Below are positions 6,321 to 14,261 of a DNA stretch of 39,088 nt, one piece after another. The number at the start of each line of letters is the position of its first letter. Positions within the stretch are counted from its first letter, which is position 1. The DNA is from Candidatus Poribacteria bacterium (GTDB taxonomy: Bacteria > Poribacteria > WGA-4E > PCPOR2b). The DNA is taken from assembly GCA_003635265.1 (NCBI GenBank), contig PYIZ01000020.1, positions 1-39,088 of the forward strand. Direction: 5' to 3'. The position numbers and the translations under genes are program-made. Below the pieces are notes generated by a model that saw only the letters and a list, made by a program, of their open reading frames with translations, was not told where the DNA came from and searched no databases.

Positions 6321-6803
6321 ATGAAACGATTGAACAAAACTGTTGTTTGGGCTATTGTGTTTTTCCTGCACTCGCAATTACTCGTTCAGGTATTTGCCGC
6401 TCAACCGGAGCGCCTTACCCTAGAAGATCTCAAACGCCTATTAGACGCCAAAGAGAAGGTGACTCTAGTTGATGTGCGGGGTCAGATTCATCACAACTTA
6501 GGACACATCCCCGGAGCCGTTTCGATGCCATTTCCGGATGGGATTGAAACGAGACATCAAACACTTCCCGCCGAAGGATTAATTGTTTTATACTGAAGCT
6601 GAAAGGCGGAAGCCACAAGTGTCCGTGCGGCACAAATGTTAATTGAGGAGTTTGGTTTTCCCCCGGAGCGGGTGAGAGTGCTTGAAGGAGGTTTTCCCGC
6701 ATGGCTAGAGGCTGGCTACCCAGTTGAAATCGCGGCAGCAGTCCAATCGAAAGGGAAACGCTTCGCCCTGTGGGGGCGGATTAAATCTATACGTCAAAGG
6801 TAA
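6321..6803 (+). CDS. Exported rhodanese-like selenoprotein with U-S-U active loop
   Basis: Read as one 160-residue frame with two TGA codons (6594-6596 and 6600-6602) as selenocysteines 92 and 94. The start ATG 6321 follows AAGGAAA. Residues 1-27 are a signal peptide (cleavage near VFA-AQ). The rhodanese fold follows: TLVDVRGQIHHNLGHIPGAVSMPF, then LIVLY-U-S-U-KAEATSVRAAQMLI, then RVRVLEGGFPAWLEAGYPVE, and a TAA stop. Exported rhodaneses of this type carry YCxCPxE in this loop, the first Cys being the persulfide-carrying one, so both conserved Cys are TGA. The frame stays open for 66 codons afterwards with good homology. A SECIS-like hairpin follows at 6619-6633. Likely role: sulfur or selenium transfer in the periplasm. 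Alternative: a pseudogene with two nonsense changes at exactly the two Cys codons, which is improbable. Confidence 0.8.
6619..6633 (+). promoter_or_regulatory. Candidate bacterial SECIS of the rhodanese gene
   Basis: GUG-U-CC-GUGC-GG-CAC forms a 5-bp stem with one bulged U and a 4-base loop that starts with G. The loop G is 29 bases after the first UGA and 23 after the second. The layout (three pairs, bulged U, two pairs, short G-containing loop) mirrors the upper stem of the E. coli fdhF SECIS. One element could serve both codons. The stem is short; alternative folds with the nearby GGC/GCC pairs are possible. Confidence 0.55.
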
Positions 6804-6842
6804 ACCTCAATCGCCATCCGGGTGTGGTTGATAACCCCTCCA

Positions 6843-8795
6843 TCAGATAAAAATTTTATAGGTCTGAATACCGAAGGTCATCCCGATGATTGTCCAGAGG
6901 CTGCCAATCACATAGTCTCCGAGGATCAACCCTAAAAACAGCGGAGCCACCCGTCGGTGCATCCGGAGACCGCCGTACCGGAGAATAATAGACTTGAGCA
7001 CCCATGTCACAAGGCACACAGACCAGAAATAATCCATCGCATAGCTCGTCGCCAGTGCGTACCCAGCAGGATGGAAGGGCCACCACAAGAATCGCATCCG
7101 CATAAACATGATAAAGAAACTGACTGCAGCACCGCCTATCGCGTAATAAGTCCCAGCGGTATCTGCATCCGATGGATTGAGTAACCAACCTCGCAGCAGT
7201 CCAAAAGACCGCCAGCTACTTGCATACTGTGCCCCCCTCGCCTGAGTGACGACACCATCTCGAAAAGTCATATCTAAGTTTGCCCAAAAACTGGCTACAA
7301 TCCCCACAACGGCAGCAATCAGCATAGCACCCAAGAAACCACGATAGCGCATTCCGGTTGTGTTTGCTATTTTGAACGCTTCAATCTGGTTTGGCATCGG
7401 GTGACTCCGATAGCCTCGATTGAACCAAGCGAACAATGCAATAATCGTCAAACTGGCTGAATTAATCCGCCGCGTCCCAAACACTGTTGTCATGATAAGT
7501 TGCGGACTGACGAAAAGGAGCTCATGGGGTGTTCCGACCTCCGCTCGGACACGAGTAATCGCAACCGCAAGTATAAAATAGAATCCGAAGAAGAACGCCG
7601 CGACCCAGACCGCCATCCCGGCGGCAGATGTGAATATCCCAATAAAGATTATCGACCCAATAATGCCAAACACCGCCCATCGATAGGGCATCGGTTCGTC
7701 AGAATCGTCTAGCGTTGAATCAATTCTAACTACCTTCTTGCTCACCTCGATTAGATGGCGACGTGTCACCCATATCGCCGTGCAGAAAATTGCAATCCAC
7801 GCACCATAAGACTGCTCGTTAAGCTGAGGGAAATGCCACGCGCCCGTTGCTGCGCCGATGACCCGCTCGATCATACGAATAGCAAAGAAGAACCAGCATG
7901 AGAGCAACAGTTCAATCGGGAGAAAGAATGCCAATCCGATCCCAAATGGGTACAAATAAACCCGTATCCACGCTATCACAGTCCACGGGTGATCTGAGAA
8001 AATGCCGGGCCAAATCGGCGTTGCTTTGATGTATGGAATGCCGGGGATGAGTGGATAGAGGAAGTGAATCCCATTAATCACACCGATAGCTGCAGCGATG
8101 CCGAATCCGATCCACATCATTCGATTCTTCAGGAGTCTGACTCCGCCATTTTCAGATAACCCAAGCGGTAACTGAATCACCGGGTAGGCAAGTTTTTCTT
8201 CCTCTGCCCATCGTTTCCGGATGATTGTGTTGATACAGAGCATCATGAACATCAACACGAGGAAGAACAATCCCCAGAACGCGAGGGGTCTTGCCCAAGT
8301 GTAGAAGTGGTATAGGGTATAAAAGGTCGATTCCCCTTTGTAGAAATCTTGGAGGCTCTTTTTATCGGACACCATCAACCAATCTGGAAGGTAGCGGAAG
8401 AACAGATCTTCCCACTCATTCTCTATCGTCGCGAACCAGAAAGGGTGGCCGATGCTACCGAACAGATTTTGGAACGAGTCCCACCCACCCGTGGTAGAGG
8501 AAACCGCTACCATCATGTATATAATCAGCAGTTCTACCTGCGTTAAAGCGATATTTGGGCGGAGGCGTTTCAGGACATGGTTGATCAGGACAAGCGCAAA
8601 CAGGAGGAAGACGGGTTGGACGAAGAGGGGAAGGGAGGAACCATCAAGGGAGTTATATTTGATCTCGACAATTGTCAGCCAGTAAATATTGACAGGAATC
8701 AACAAAGTTCCAAGCAGGACAGCTCTCCATGTGATTTGAGTTGGAGAATGTTGACCTTCAGATAGCTGCGCCAATTCGACACCCCCAATCACCAC
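6843..8795 (-). CDS. Large multi-spanning membrane protein (DUF6785-like), copy B
   Basis: A 650-residue integral membrane protein with a dozen or more hydrophobic segments. The N-terminal half has the conserved block NEWEDLFFRYLPDWLMVSD, where ENEW, the aromatics and PDW match the next gene (ENEWNITFFHHVPDWF). The middle has KRWAEEEKLAYPVIQLPL (again shared: RRQWIERERLGFPLVQLPI), and the C-terminal part has RMRFLWWPFHPAGYALATSYAMDYFW. This architecture fits the DUF6785/DUF6784 family, distantly like oligopeptide transporters. The substrate is unknown. The start overlaps the stop of the upstream paralogue by 7 bases, so the two are co-transcribed and probably translationally coupled. The pair may form a heterodimer. 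Confidence 0.75.
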   Translation of the reverse strand: MVIGGVELAQLSEGQHSPTQITWRAVLLGTLLIPVNIYWLTIVEIKYNSLDGSSLPLFVQPVFLLFALVLINHVLKRLRPNIALTQVELLIIYMMVAVSSTTGGWDSFQNLFGSIGHPFWFATIENEWEDLFFRYLPDWLMVSDKKSLQDFYKGESTFYTLYHFYTWARPLAFWGLFFLVLMFMMLCINTIIRKRWAEEEKLAYPVIQLPLGLSENGGVRLLKNRMMWIGFGIAAAIGVINGIHFLYPLIPGIPYIKATPIWPGIFSDHPWTVIAWIRVYLYPFGIGLAFFLPIELLLSCWFFFAIRMIERVIGAATGAWHFPQLNEQSYGAWIAIFCTAIWVTRRHLIEVSKKVVRIDSTLDDSDEPMPYRWAVFGIIGSIIFIGIFTSAAGMAVWVAAFFFGFYFILAVAITRVRAEVGTPHELLFVSPQLIMTTVFGTRRINSASLTIIALFAWFNRGYRSHPMPNQIEAFKIANTTGMRYRGFLGAMLIAAVVGIVASFWANLDMTFRDGVVTQARGAQYASSWRSFGLLRGWLLNPSDADTAGTYYAIGGAAVSFFIMFMRMRFLWWPFHPAGYALATSYAMDYFWSVCLVTWVLKSIILRYGGLRMHRRVAPLFLGLILGDYVIGSLWTIIGMTFGIQTYKIFI

Positions 8796-10747
8796 ATAAT
8801 CCGATGCCCCGGCTTGCCCACCACAAAGTCAGCTATCAGCCACAGCCCCCCGGTGAGAAATTCACCCAACACCAATCCGAGAAAAAACGGTCTACATCGC
8901 CGGTATAGCCCAATCCCACCGAATCGCAAAACAACCCATTTGCAAAGCCACCCAATTAGCACCGAACACCACATCAGGATCATGGGCCAACTGGGACCCA
9001 TCACAAACCCGATTGGATGCAAGGGCCACCAGAGGAAACGGGTGCGTAAAGCCGCCAGTGAAACGGTGATAACTGCGCCGATGCTCATCATCAAAATATT
9101 GTATTGACTAGGGTCTTGAGGATCGAGGAGCATCGACATTAGGCGACGGAACGCTCGGAACGGCGCGCCGAAGAAAAACCAGCCGCCGAGATTGGTGCCA
9201 CCATAGCGATAAACGATGTAGAGCACCGTGATCGACGACAACACCATTGCAATTACAACGCACACCCCAACGGGAATTAAGAAATATCGCTGATTCAGCC
9301 GTTTACTGTCCACTAGTTTGAACGCATCCATTACGCTCGGCATCATCGATGAACGCACGTCGAACATAAGGATCATCTCCTGATACGCTAATATCGTCAG
9401 GCTTGCGGCACCTAGCGGGCGTGTCCCGGTAAAGGGCCTGATTAGATCGGTGGGACGGAACGTTGACTGAATGAATAGCATACCACCTTCAGACACCAAT
9501 CGCGTCATCACAATCATGATAATCAGAAACAGGCAGTTTACCGCGAGGCTGACGATAAAGGACACACCAGCAATCACACTCCACATGGTCATGGTTCCGA
9601 TCCCAATCAATAGACCAAGCCATGCCGCTCGTGGGGACATCGGTTCAACTACTCGCTCGGTTGATGATCTATCAGTAGGATCCAATCGGTTCGACACTTG
9701 CCGCCCAGTTGGACGCAACGCGAGGCGGACTGTGTCCGCCAGATGACGTCTTGCTCGCCAAAGGATGACGAGGGTAAAGAACAGAAATCCACCAGCCATC
9801 TGATACGCTGCAAACTCGTGGGTGACATAGATTAGTTGCCCCAATGGTAAACCGAATTGTGTCATTACAACAGCTAATAGAAGATACCACAGATAGAAAA
9901 ACCAGAGGCTAAAAGCGAGATCTGTCGGTAGGAGATAGACAAAGCCAATTGCGCTAAAGTAGATGATCGCCACGAGCATACGAATCCCGTTCCACGGCTT
10001 GTCTGTGAGATATTGTGAGAAACTGTAGGACAGCGGAATCCTAGGAAGGGTAGGGAAATGGAATTGAAGCCCATTCCACGTGTGAATAATGGCGGGCAAA
10101 GCGATTCCAATCCATACCGCGGGCGATCGAAAAAATGCCGGGATTGCACGGTTCTGATTTTCCGCGCCGAGCATTTCGATCGGTAACTGCACAAGCGGGA
10201 AGCCGAGCCGCTCACGTTCGATCCATTGGCGACGGAGCAAAACACAGACACAAGTCATGGCGAGAAACAACCCCAGCGCAAAAACACTCCACGCTGCTAT
10301 TGGTTTAATCCAATACTCCCAAGGCACCGAGAAGGTTTGGGATGGTGTCCCCTCAAAAAAGAGTCGTGCAGTTTTTGTGTCTAGTGGTGCGAACCAGTCC
10401 GGGACATGATGAAAAAAGGTGATATTCCACTCATTTTCAGGGGATTGATAGTAGGTAGGCGCGATAATAATGGGAATAAAATAGGCGGCAAAACCCAACG
10501 ATGAAATGCCCGCACTCACTAGTGTCATCGCATAGACGGTCACCAATTCAGAATGGGCGAGGGGTGTCCCGATGCGGTGCAGGAAGGGGTTGACTACCAG
10601 TTGGAGAAACACAAAGACCATCAGGACACCAACAGGTAGGTGGCAGGAAGCGAGCCATGTACCTCGAATCCAGAAATCCCCGATTGGCGTGGCAATAGCA
10701 AGGATTATCGTTGCGAAGATCCCTATTAATACGCTACGTGTGGTCAT
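8789..10747 (-). CDS. Large multi-spanning membrane protein (DUF6785-like), copy A
   Basis: A 652-residue paralogue of the following gene and first in a two-gene operon. It begins with a membrane segment (SVLIGIFATIILAIATPIGDFW) and carries the family blocks ENEWNITFFHHVPDWFAP, RRQWIERERLGFPLVQLPIEML, RLVSEGGMLFIQSTFRPTDLI and RTRFLWWPLHPIGFVMGPSWP. Its promoter lies at 10880-10907. The family is widespread in uncultured bacteria but uncharacterised; transport of a small organic solute or peptide is only a guess from fold resemblance. The gene is intact. Confidence 0.75.
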   Translation of the reverse strand: MTTRSVLIGIFATIILAIATPIGDFWIRGTWLASCHLPVGVLMVFVFLQLVVNPFLHRIGTPLAHSELVTVYAMTLVSAGISSLGFAAYFIPIIIAPTYYQSPENEWNITFFHHVPDWFAPLDTKTARLFFEGTPSQTFSVPWEYWIKPIAAWSVFALGLFLAMTCVCVLLRRQWIERERLGFPLVQLPIEMLGAENQNRAIPAFFRSPAVWIGIALPAIIHTWNGLQFHFPTLPRIPLSYSFSQYLTDKPWNGIRMLVAIIYFSAIGFVYLLPTDLAFSLWFFYLWYLLLAVVMTQFGLPLGQLIYVTHEFAAYQMAGGFLFFTLVILWRARRHLADTVRLALRPTGRQVSNRLDPTDRSSTERVVEPMSPRAAWLGLLIGIGTMTMWSVIAGVSFIVSLAVNCLFLIIMIVMTRLVSEGGMLFIQSTFRPTDLIRPFTGTRPLGAASLTILAYQEMILMFDVRSSMMPSVMDAFKLVDSKRLNQRYFLIPVGVCVVIAMVLSSITVLYIVYRYGGTNLGGWFFFGAPFRAFRRLMSMLLDPQDPSQYNILMMSIGAVITVSLAALRTRFLWWPLHPIGFVMGPSWPMILMWCSVLIGWLCKWVVLRFGGIGLYRRCRPFFLGLVLGEFLTGGLWLIADFVVGKPGHRIMW

Positions 10748-10879
10748 AATCGACTGATACGGAAAAAATTCGTGCGTCGCCTAAGCTGTAAAACGCTTTA
10801 ATAAGAATGACCTATTACGAATCTGACAACATGTTGAGGCACATATTTTTGCATCACTATGGCTGTATTTTTCTTTGAG

Positions 10880-10907
10880 ATTATACCCATTTCTCCCATC
10901 ATGTCAA
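10880..10907 (-). promoter_or_regulatory. Promoter for the DUF6785-like operon
   Basis: On the minus strand TTGACA (10902-10907) and TATAAT (10880-10885) are perfect consensus boxes with a 16-base spacer. The leader to the start at 10747 is about 125 bases. Confidence 0.7.
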
Positions 10908-10989
10908 CAGAAAAGCGTATCCATACGTTGTCGGTAGATTGGATGGGCTAATGATGCGTAGATTACGCTTTCTAAAGCATATTCTCTAC

Positions 10990-11018
10990 TTGTCAAAGTC
11001 CCCTCTTGGTAGTATACT
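10990..11018 (+). promoter_or_regulatory. Promoter for the flavin disulfide reductase
   Basis: TTGTCA (10990-10995), a 17-base spacer and TATACT (11013-11018). It lies upstream of the ATG at 11047 and inside the longer open frame that begins at 10939, which argues that the protein starts at 11047. Confidence 0.65.
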
Positions 11019-11046
11019 CATGATAAAAATGAAAAGGGAGTCGCAG

Positions 11047-12552
11047 ATGAACGAATATGATCTAACCATCATCGGTGGAGGGAGCGCAGGCTTGGTTCTG
11101 GCGGTGGCGGGCGCAAAGCTGGGGGTCAAAACAGCCCTCGTCGAGAAGCACCGACTGGGAGGCGATTGCCTCTGGACAGGGTGTGTCCCGTCAAAAGCCA
11201 TCCTAAAGTCAGCGAAGATTGCCCATTACATCAAAGAAGCTGAAAAATACGGCATCCTTGTGAAAGACAGTCAGGTGGATTTTGGGCGTGTCATGGCGTA
11301 TGTCCGTAGCACCCAACACATCATTGAGGAAGAGCATGATAACCCGGAACGATTCCGCGAAATGGGCGTAGATGTTATCTTCGGGGAAGGGCATTTCGAG
11401 TCGCCGGGGACCTTTGTGGTTCAAGATACGGAGAACGACCAAACCCTCACGCTCAAGAGCAAAAAATTTGTCGTCACAACCGGTTCCCGACCAACCCCGC
11501 CTCAGATCCCCGGAATAGATTCGATCGATTATCTGGACAGTGAAAATGTCTGGGAATTAGACCAACTGCCCGAAAGGCTACTGGTGATAGGCGCGGGTCC
11601 CATTGGGATTGAACTCGGACAGGCATTTCATCGTCTAGGTGCGAAAGTGACAATTGCTCAACGTAGCGATCGGATTTTAACGAAAGAGGACATCGAAGTC
11701 TCCGAGAAAATGCTGAGTTACCTGCGAGAAGATGGAGTTGAAATCCTCTTAAATACCAATCCTGTTCAGGTCGACCGGATCGATGCCCCACTTAGCGAAG
11801 AACTCAATCCGGATATAGCGGTTTGGGAACCGCAAAGTACCGAGGCATCGGAAGAGTATCGCGTCCAACTCAAGGCAACAGATACAGGAGATGAACGCGA
11901 AATCGTCGTTGATCGGATTCTGATTGCGGCGGGACGGAAGCCGAACATCGAAGGGTTGGGACTGGAGAAGATCGGTGTCAAGGTCGGAAAACAGGGGGTT
12001 GAGGTCAACAATAAGTTGCAAACAACTGTCAAAAATATCTACGCTGCCGGCGATGTGGTCGGGCATTACCTTTTCACGCATGTTGCAGCGTTTCAGGCGA
12101 CACAGATTGTTCGGAATATCTTCTTCCCCGGCTCTAGCGCAATAAATTATTCCGTCGTCCCTTGGACCACTTTCTGCGATCCAGAGGTCGCCCGGTGCGG
12201 CTTGACCGAAGCAGAGGCGCGTGAAGAACATGGGAAGGTCGATGTTTTCAGAGTCGATCTACACGATGTTGATCGGGCGGTCGCCGAAGGAGAAACGAAA
12301 GGGTTTATCAAGGTCGTTGCGACCCGCTGGAAAGGCAAAATCTTAGGTGTCCACCTAGTCGGATCAAGTGCGGGAGAGGTTATCCACGAGTTCGTTTTGG
12401 CAATGAGTGCGGGCATTCCGTTACGGAAGTTGGCAGGGATCATCCATGTCTATCCGACGTTTTCGAGCATCGTTTGGCGCGTTTCCGGAAAGTGGCTTGC
12501 CGAAGGCACCCTGATCCAAACGCTACGCGGCGTGTTCAAGAAAGGGAAATAA
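11047..12552 (+). CDS. FAD-dependent pyridine nucleotide-disulfide oxidoreductase (MerA/Lpd-like)
   Basis: A 501-residue flavoprotein from ATG 11047, placed behind AAAGGGAG and the promoter at 10990. It has the FAD motif GGGSAG (residues 10-15), the redox-active pair C41/C46 in GGDCLWTGCVPSK, a second Rossmann motif GAGPIGIELGQAFHRLG for NAD(P)H, and the FAD-closing motif NIYAAGDVVG. The C-terminal dimerisation domain ends with IHVYPTFSSIVWRVSGKW. Lipoamide dehydrogenases have HAHPT there, so this fits the mercuric-reductase-like branch better. It lacks both the N-terminal metal-binding domain and the C-terminal vicinal Cys pair of true MerA, so mercury reduction is doubtful. It is a general disulfide or quinone reductase of unknown substrate. 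Confidence 0.85.
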   Translation: MNEYDLTIIGGGSAGLVLAVAGAKLGVKTALVEKHRLGGDCLWTGCVPSKAILKSAKIAHYIKEAEKYGILVKDSQVDFGRVMAYVRSTQHIIEEEHDNPERFREMGVDVIFGEGHFESPGTFVVQDTENDQTLTLKSKKFVVTTGSRPTPPQIPGIDSIDYLDSENVWELDQLPERLLVIGAGPIGIELGQAFHRLGAKVTIAQRSDRILTKEDIEVSEKMLSYLREDGVEILLNTNPVQVDRIDAPLSEELNPDIAVWEPQSTEASEEYRVQLKATDTGDEREIVVDRILIAAGRKPNIEGLGLEKIGVKVGKQGVEVNNKLQTTVKNIYAAGDVVGHYLFTHVAAFQATQIVRNIFFPGSSAINYSVVPWTTFCDPEVARCGLTEAEAREEHGKVDVFRVDLHDVDRAVAEGETKGFIKVVATRWKGKILGVHLVGSSAGEVIHEFVLAMSAGIPLRKLAGIIHVYPTFSSIVWRVSGKWLAEGTLIQTLRGVFKKGK

Positions 12553-12574
12553 CTGGAGCCATCGGGTTTTTCGG

Positions 12575-12603
12575 TTGTTACTTTTCAGAAATCGTGATAT
12601 AAT
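12575..12603 (+). promoter_or_regulatory. Promoter for the small lipoprotein gene
   Basis: TTGTTA (12575-12580), a 17-base spacer and a perfect TATAAT (12598-12603), ending 30 bases before the start codon at 12633. It may also drive mqnC and the dehydrogenase downstream. Confidence 0.7.
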
Positions 12604-12632
12604 TTGTCCAAAACAATGAGGAGGATCTATAG

Positions 12633-13136
12633 ATGAGATTCAATATATGGACATCAAGCGCAATCATGCTGATTATCCTAGCACTGATTAGCGGCATCGG
12701 CTGTGAATCATCTGACCATGATGAAGATGGAGAACATGACGCAAACCGCGAACTGACAGGGCACCTACCAAGTCACGAAGAAGGAGGCGGCGAAGGAGAA
12801 GAATCGGCACAGCAGTTTGCTAAAAATGAAACTTACGACAAAGTGCGACACGGCGCACGGTTAATACTCTCCTATGATGCGAACACGAATACTTTTACTG
12901 GAACGGTAGAAAATACAACGAACCAAACCTTGTCCAAAGTGCGCGTTGAAGTTCACCTATCTAACGGGATAGAACTGGGCCCTACAACACCAAATGACCT
13001 TGCCCCCGGTCAAAAGGTAAACGTTGAACTCAATGCAGCAGGACAGGACTTTAGTAAATGGTCTGCCCATCCAGAGGTCGGCTCAAGTGAACACGGCGGC
13101 GGGGAGGGACACGACGAAGGCGGTGAACATGACTGA
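12633..13136 (+). CDS. His/Glu/Asp-rich lipoprotein with an FxLYD-like domain
   Basis: A 167-residue protein from ATG 12633 after GAGGAGG. Residues 1-24 form a lipoprotein signal (ALISGIGC, with C24 the lipidated Cys). Two acidic, His- and Gly-rich stretches (SDHDEDGEHDANRE and EHGGGEGHDEGGEHD) flank a beta-sandwich segment with FTGTVENTTNQTLSKVRVEVHLSNGIELGPTTP, typical of FxLYD-type extracellular domains. The His/Asp-rich ends could bind divalent metals, an inference from composition only. Confidence 0.75.
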   Translation: MRFNIWTSSAIMLIILALISGIGCESSDHDEDGEHDANRELTGHLPSHEEGGGEGEESAQQFAKNETYDKVRHGARLILSYDANTNTFTGTVENTTNQTLSKVRVEVHLSNGIELGPTTPNDLAPGQKVNVELNAAGQDFSKWSAHPEVGSSEHGGGEGHDEGGEHD

Positions 13137-13193
13137 AATGTCCTGTTCAGAGATAACAAAAATCTACGCGATGAAACGAGGAAATTAAGAAAT

Positions 13194-14261
13194 ATGGATG
13201 CAACCATTCAACCGATTTTGGAGAAGGTATTAGCCGGTGAACGCCTAGATTTTGATGATGGGCTAACCCTTTTCAAGAGTCATGACCTTCTATCAATCGG
13301 GGCGGCTGCCGATACAATTCGACAACGGAAGCACCCAGAAGGACAGATCACCTATATCGTTGATCGCAATATTAACTACACAAACTGGTGCTATGTCGAT
13401 TGCGATTTTTGCGCCTTCTATCGTCACAAAACCGACCCCGATGCCTATGTGATGTCCAAGGAGGAGTTGGGAAATAAAATCCAAGAGACGATAGATCTCG
13501 GTGGCGTACTCATCCTCATGCAAGGTGGTTTACACCCCAAACTGAAACTCGACTGGTACGAAGACCTCCTCCAGTGGATCAAGGCAAATTATAAAATTCA
13601 TATCCACGGTTTCTCTCCACCAGAACTTGATTGGTTCGCTAAAATCAACCGACTCTCCCTCAAAGAGACCTTAACCCGTTTACGCGATGCTGGCTTAGAT
13701 TCCATTCCCGGCGGCGGCGCAGAGATCCTGACCGATCATGCCCGCGACGAAATCAGTCCGAAAAAATGCACATCGGATGAGTGGTTAGAGGTAATGCGGC
13801 AAGGTCACTACGTGGGCTTGCGTTCGAGCGCAACGATGATGTATGGGCACGTCGAAAGTTATGGTGAACGCGTGGAACATCTCCTCCGCCTGCGTGAATT
13901 GCAAGACGAAACAGGCGGTTTCACAGCTTTCATCTGTTGGTCACTCCAACCCAAGAACACCCGCCTTGAACATATCCCACCCGCAGGCAGCTTTGAATAT
14001 CTCAAGACCCTTGCAATCTCTCGACTGATGCTCGATAACTTTGATAACTTCCAATCATCATGGGTCACCCAAGGACCGAAGATCGGTCAAATGTCGCTCA
14101 AGTTTGGAGCAAACGATATGGGTGGTACGATGATCGAGGAGAACGTTGTTAGCAAGGCGGGAACGGTCTACTGCATGCCCATCGAAGAAATCGAGCGTAC
14201 TATCTCTGAGCTAGGGTTCGTTCCGAAGCAGCGGAATTTCTTCTACGAGGCGATCAACTAA
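13194..14261 (+). CDS. mqnC: Cyclic dehypoxanthinyl futalosine synthase
   Basis: A 355-residue radical SAM enzyme of the futalosine route to menaquinone; it cyclises dehypoxanthine futalosine. The 4Fe-4S ligands are C66, C70 and C73 in CYVDCDFC. Family signatures include GGVLILMQGGLHPKLKLDWYEDLL, the SPPE motif (GFSPPELDWF), SIPGGGAEIL and, near the end, GGTMIEENVVSKAG, CMPIEEIERTISELGF and PKQRNFFYE. The length is normal. The stop TAA and the next gene's ATG share a base (TAATG), so the two are translationally coupled. The other mqn genes are not in this window. Confidence 0.92.
   Translation: MDATIQPILEKVLAGERLDFDDGLTLFKSHDLLSIGAAADTIRQRKHPEGQITYIVDRNINYTNWCYVDCDFCAFYRHKTDPDAYVMSKEELGNKIQETIDLGGVLILMQGGLHPKLKLDWYEDLLQWIKANYKIHIHGFSPPELDWFAKINRLSLKETLTRLRDAGLDSIPGGGAEILTDHARDEISPKKCTSDEWLEVMRQGHYVGLRSSATMMYGHVESYGERVEHLLRLRELQDETGGFTAFICWSLQPKNTRLEHIPPAGSFEYLKTLAISRLMLDNFDNFQSSWVTQGPKIGQMSLKFGANDMGGTMIEENVVSKAGTVYCMPIEEIERTISELGFVPKQRNFFYEAIN

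Noticed and set aside
6594..6602. Genome-wide reassignment of TGA (to Trp, Gly or Cys)
   Set aside because: TGA ends several other genes here (for example at 13134-13136 and 18371-18373) without homology continuing past it, and Trp, Gly and Cys use normal codons.
10939..11046. Upstream extension of the flavin disulfide reductase
   Set aside because: The conserved FAD-binding start is at 11047, with a ribosome site, and a good promoter lies inside the extension.
11047..12552. True mercuric reductase and a mercury-resistance operon
   Set aside because: No N-terminal metal-binding domain, no C-terminal Cys pair and no merR, merT or merP nearby.
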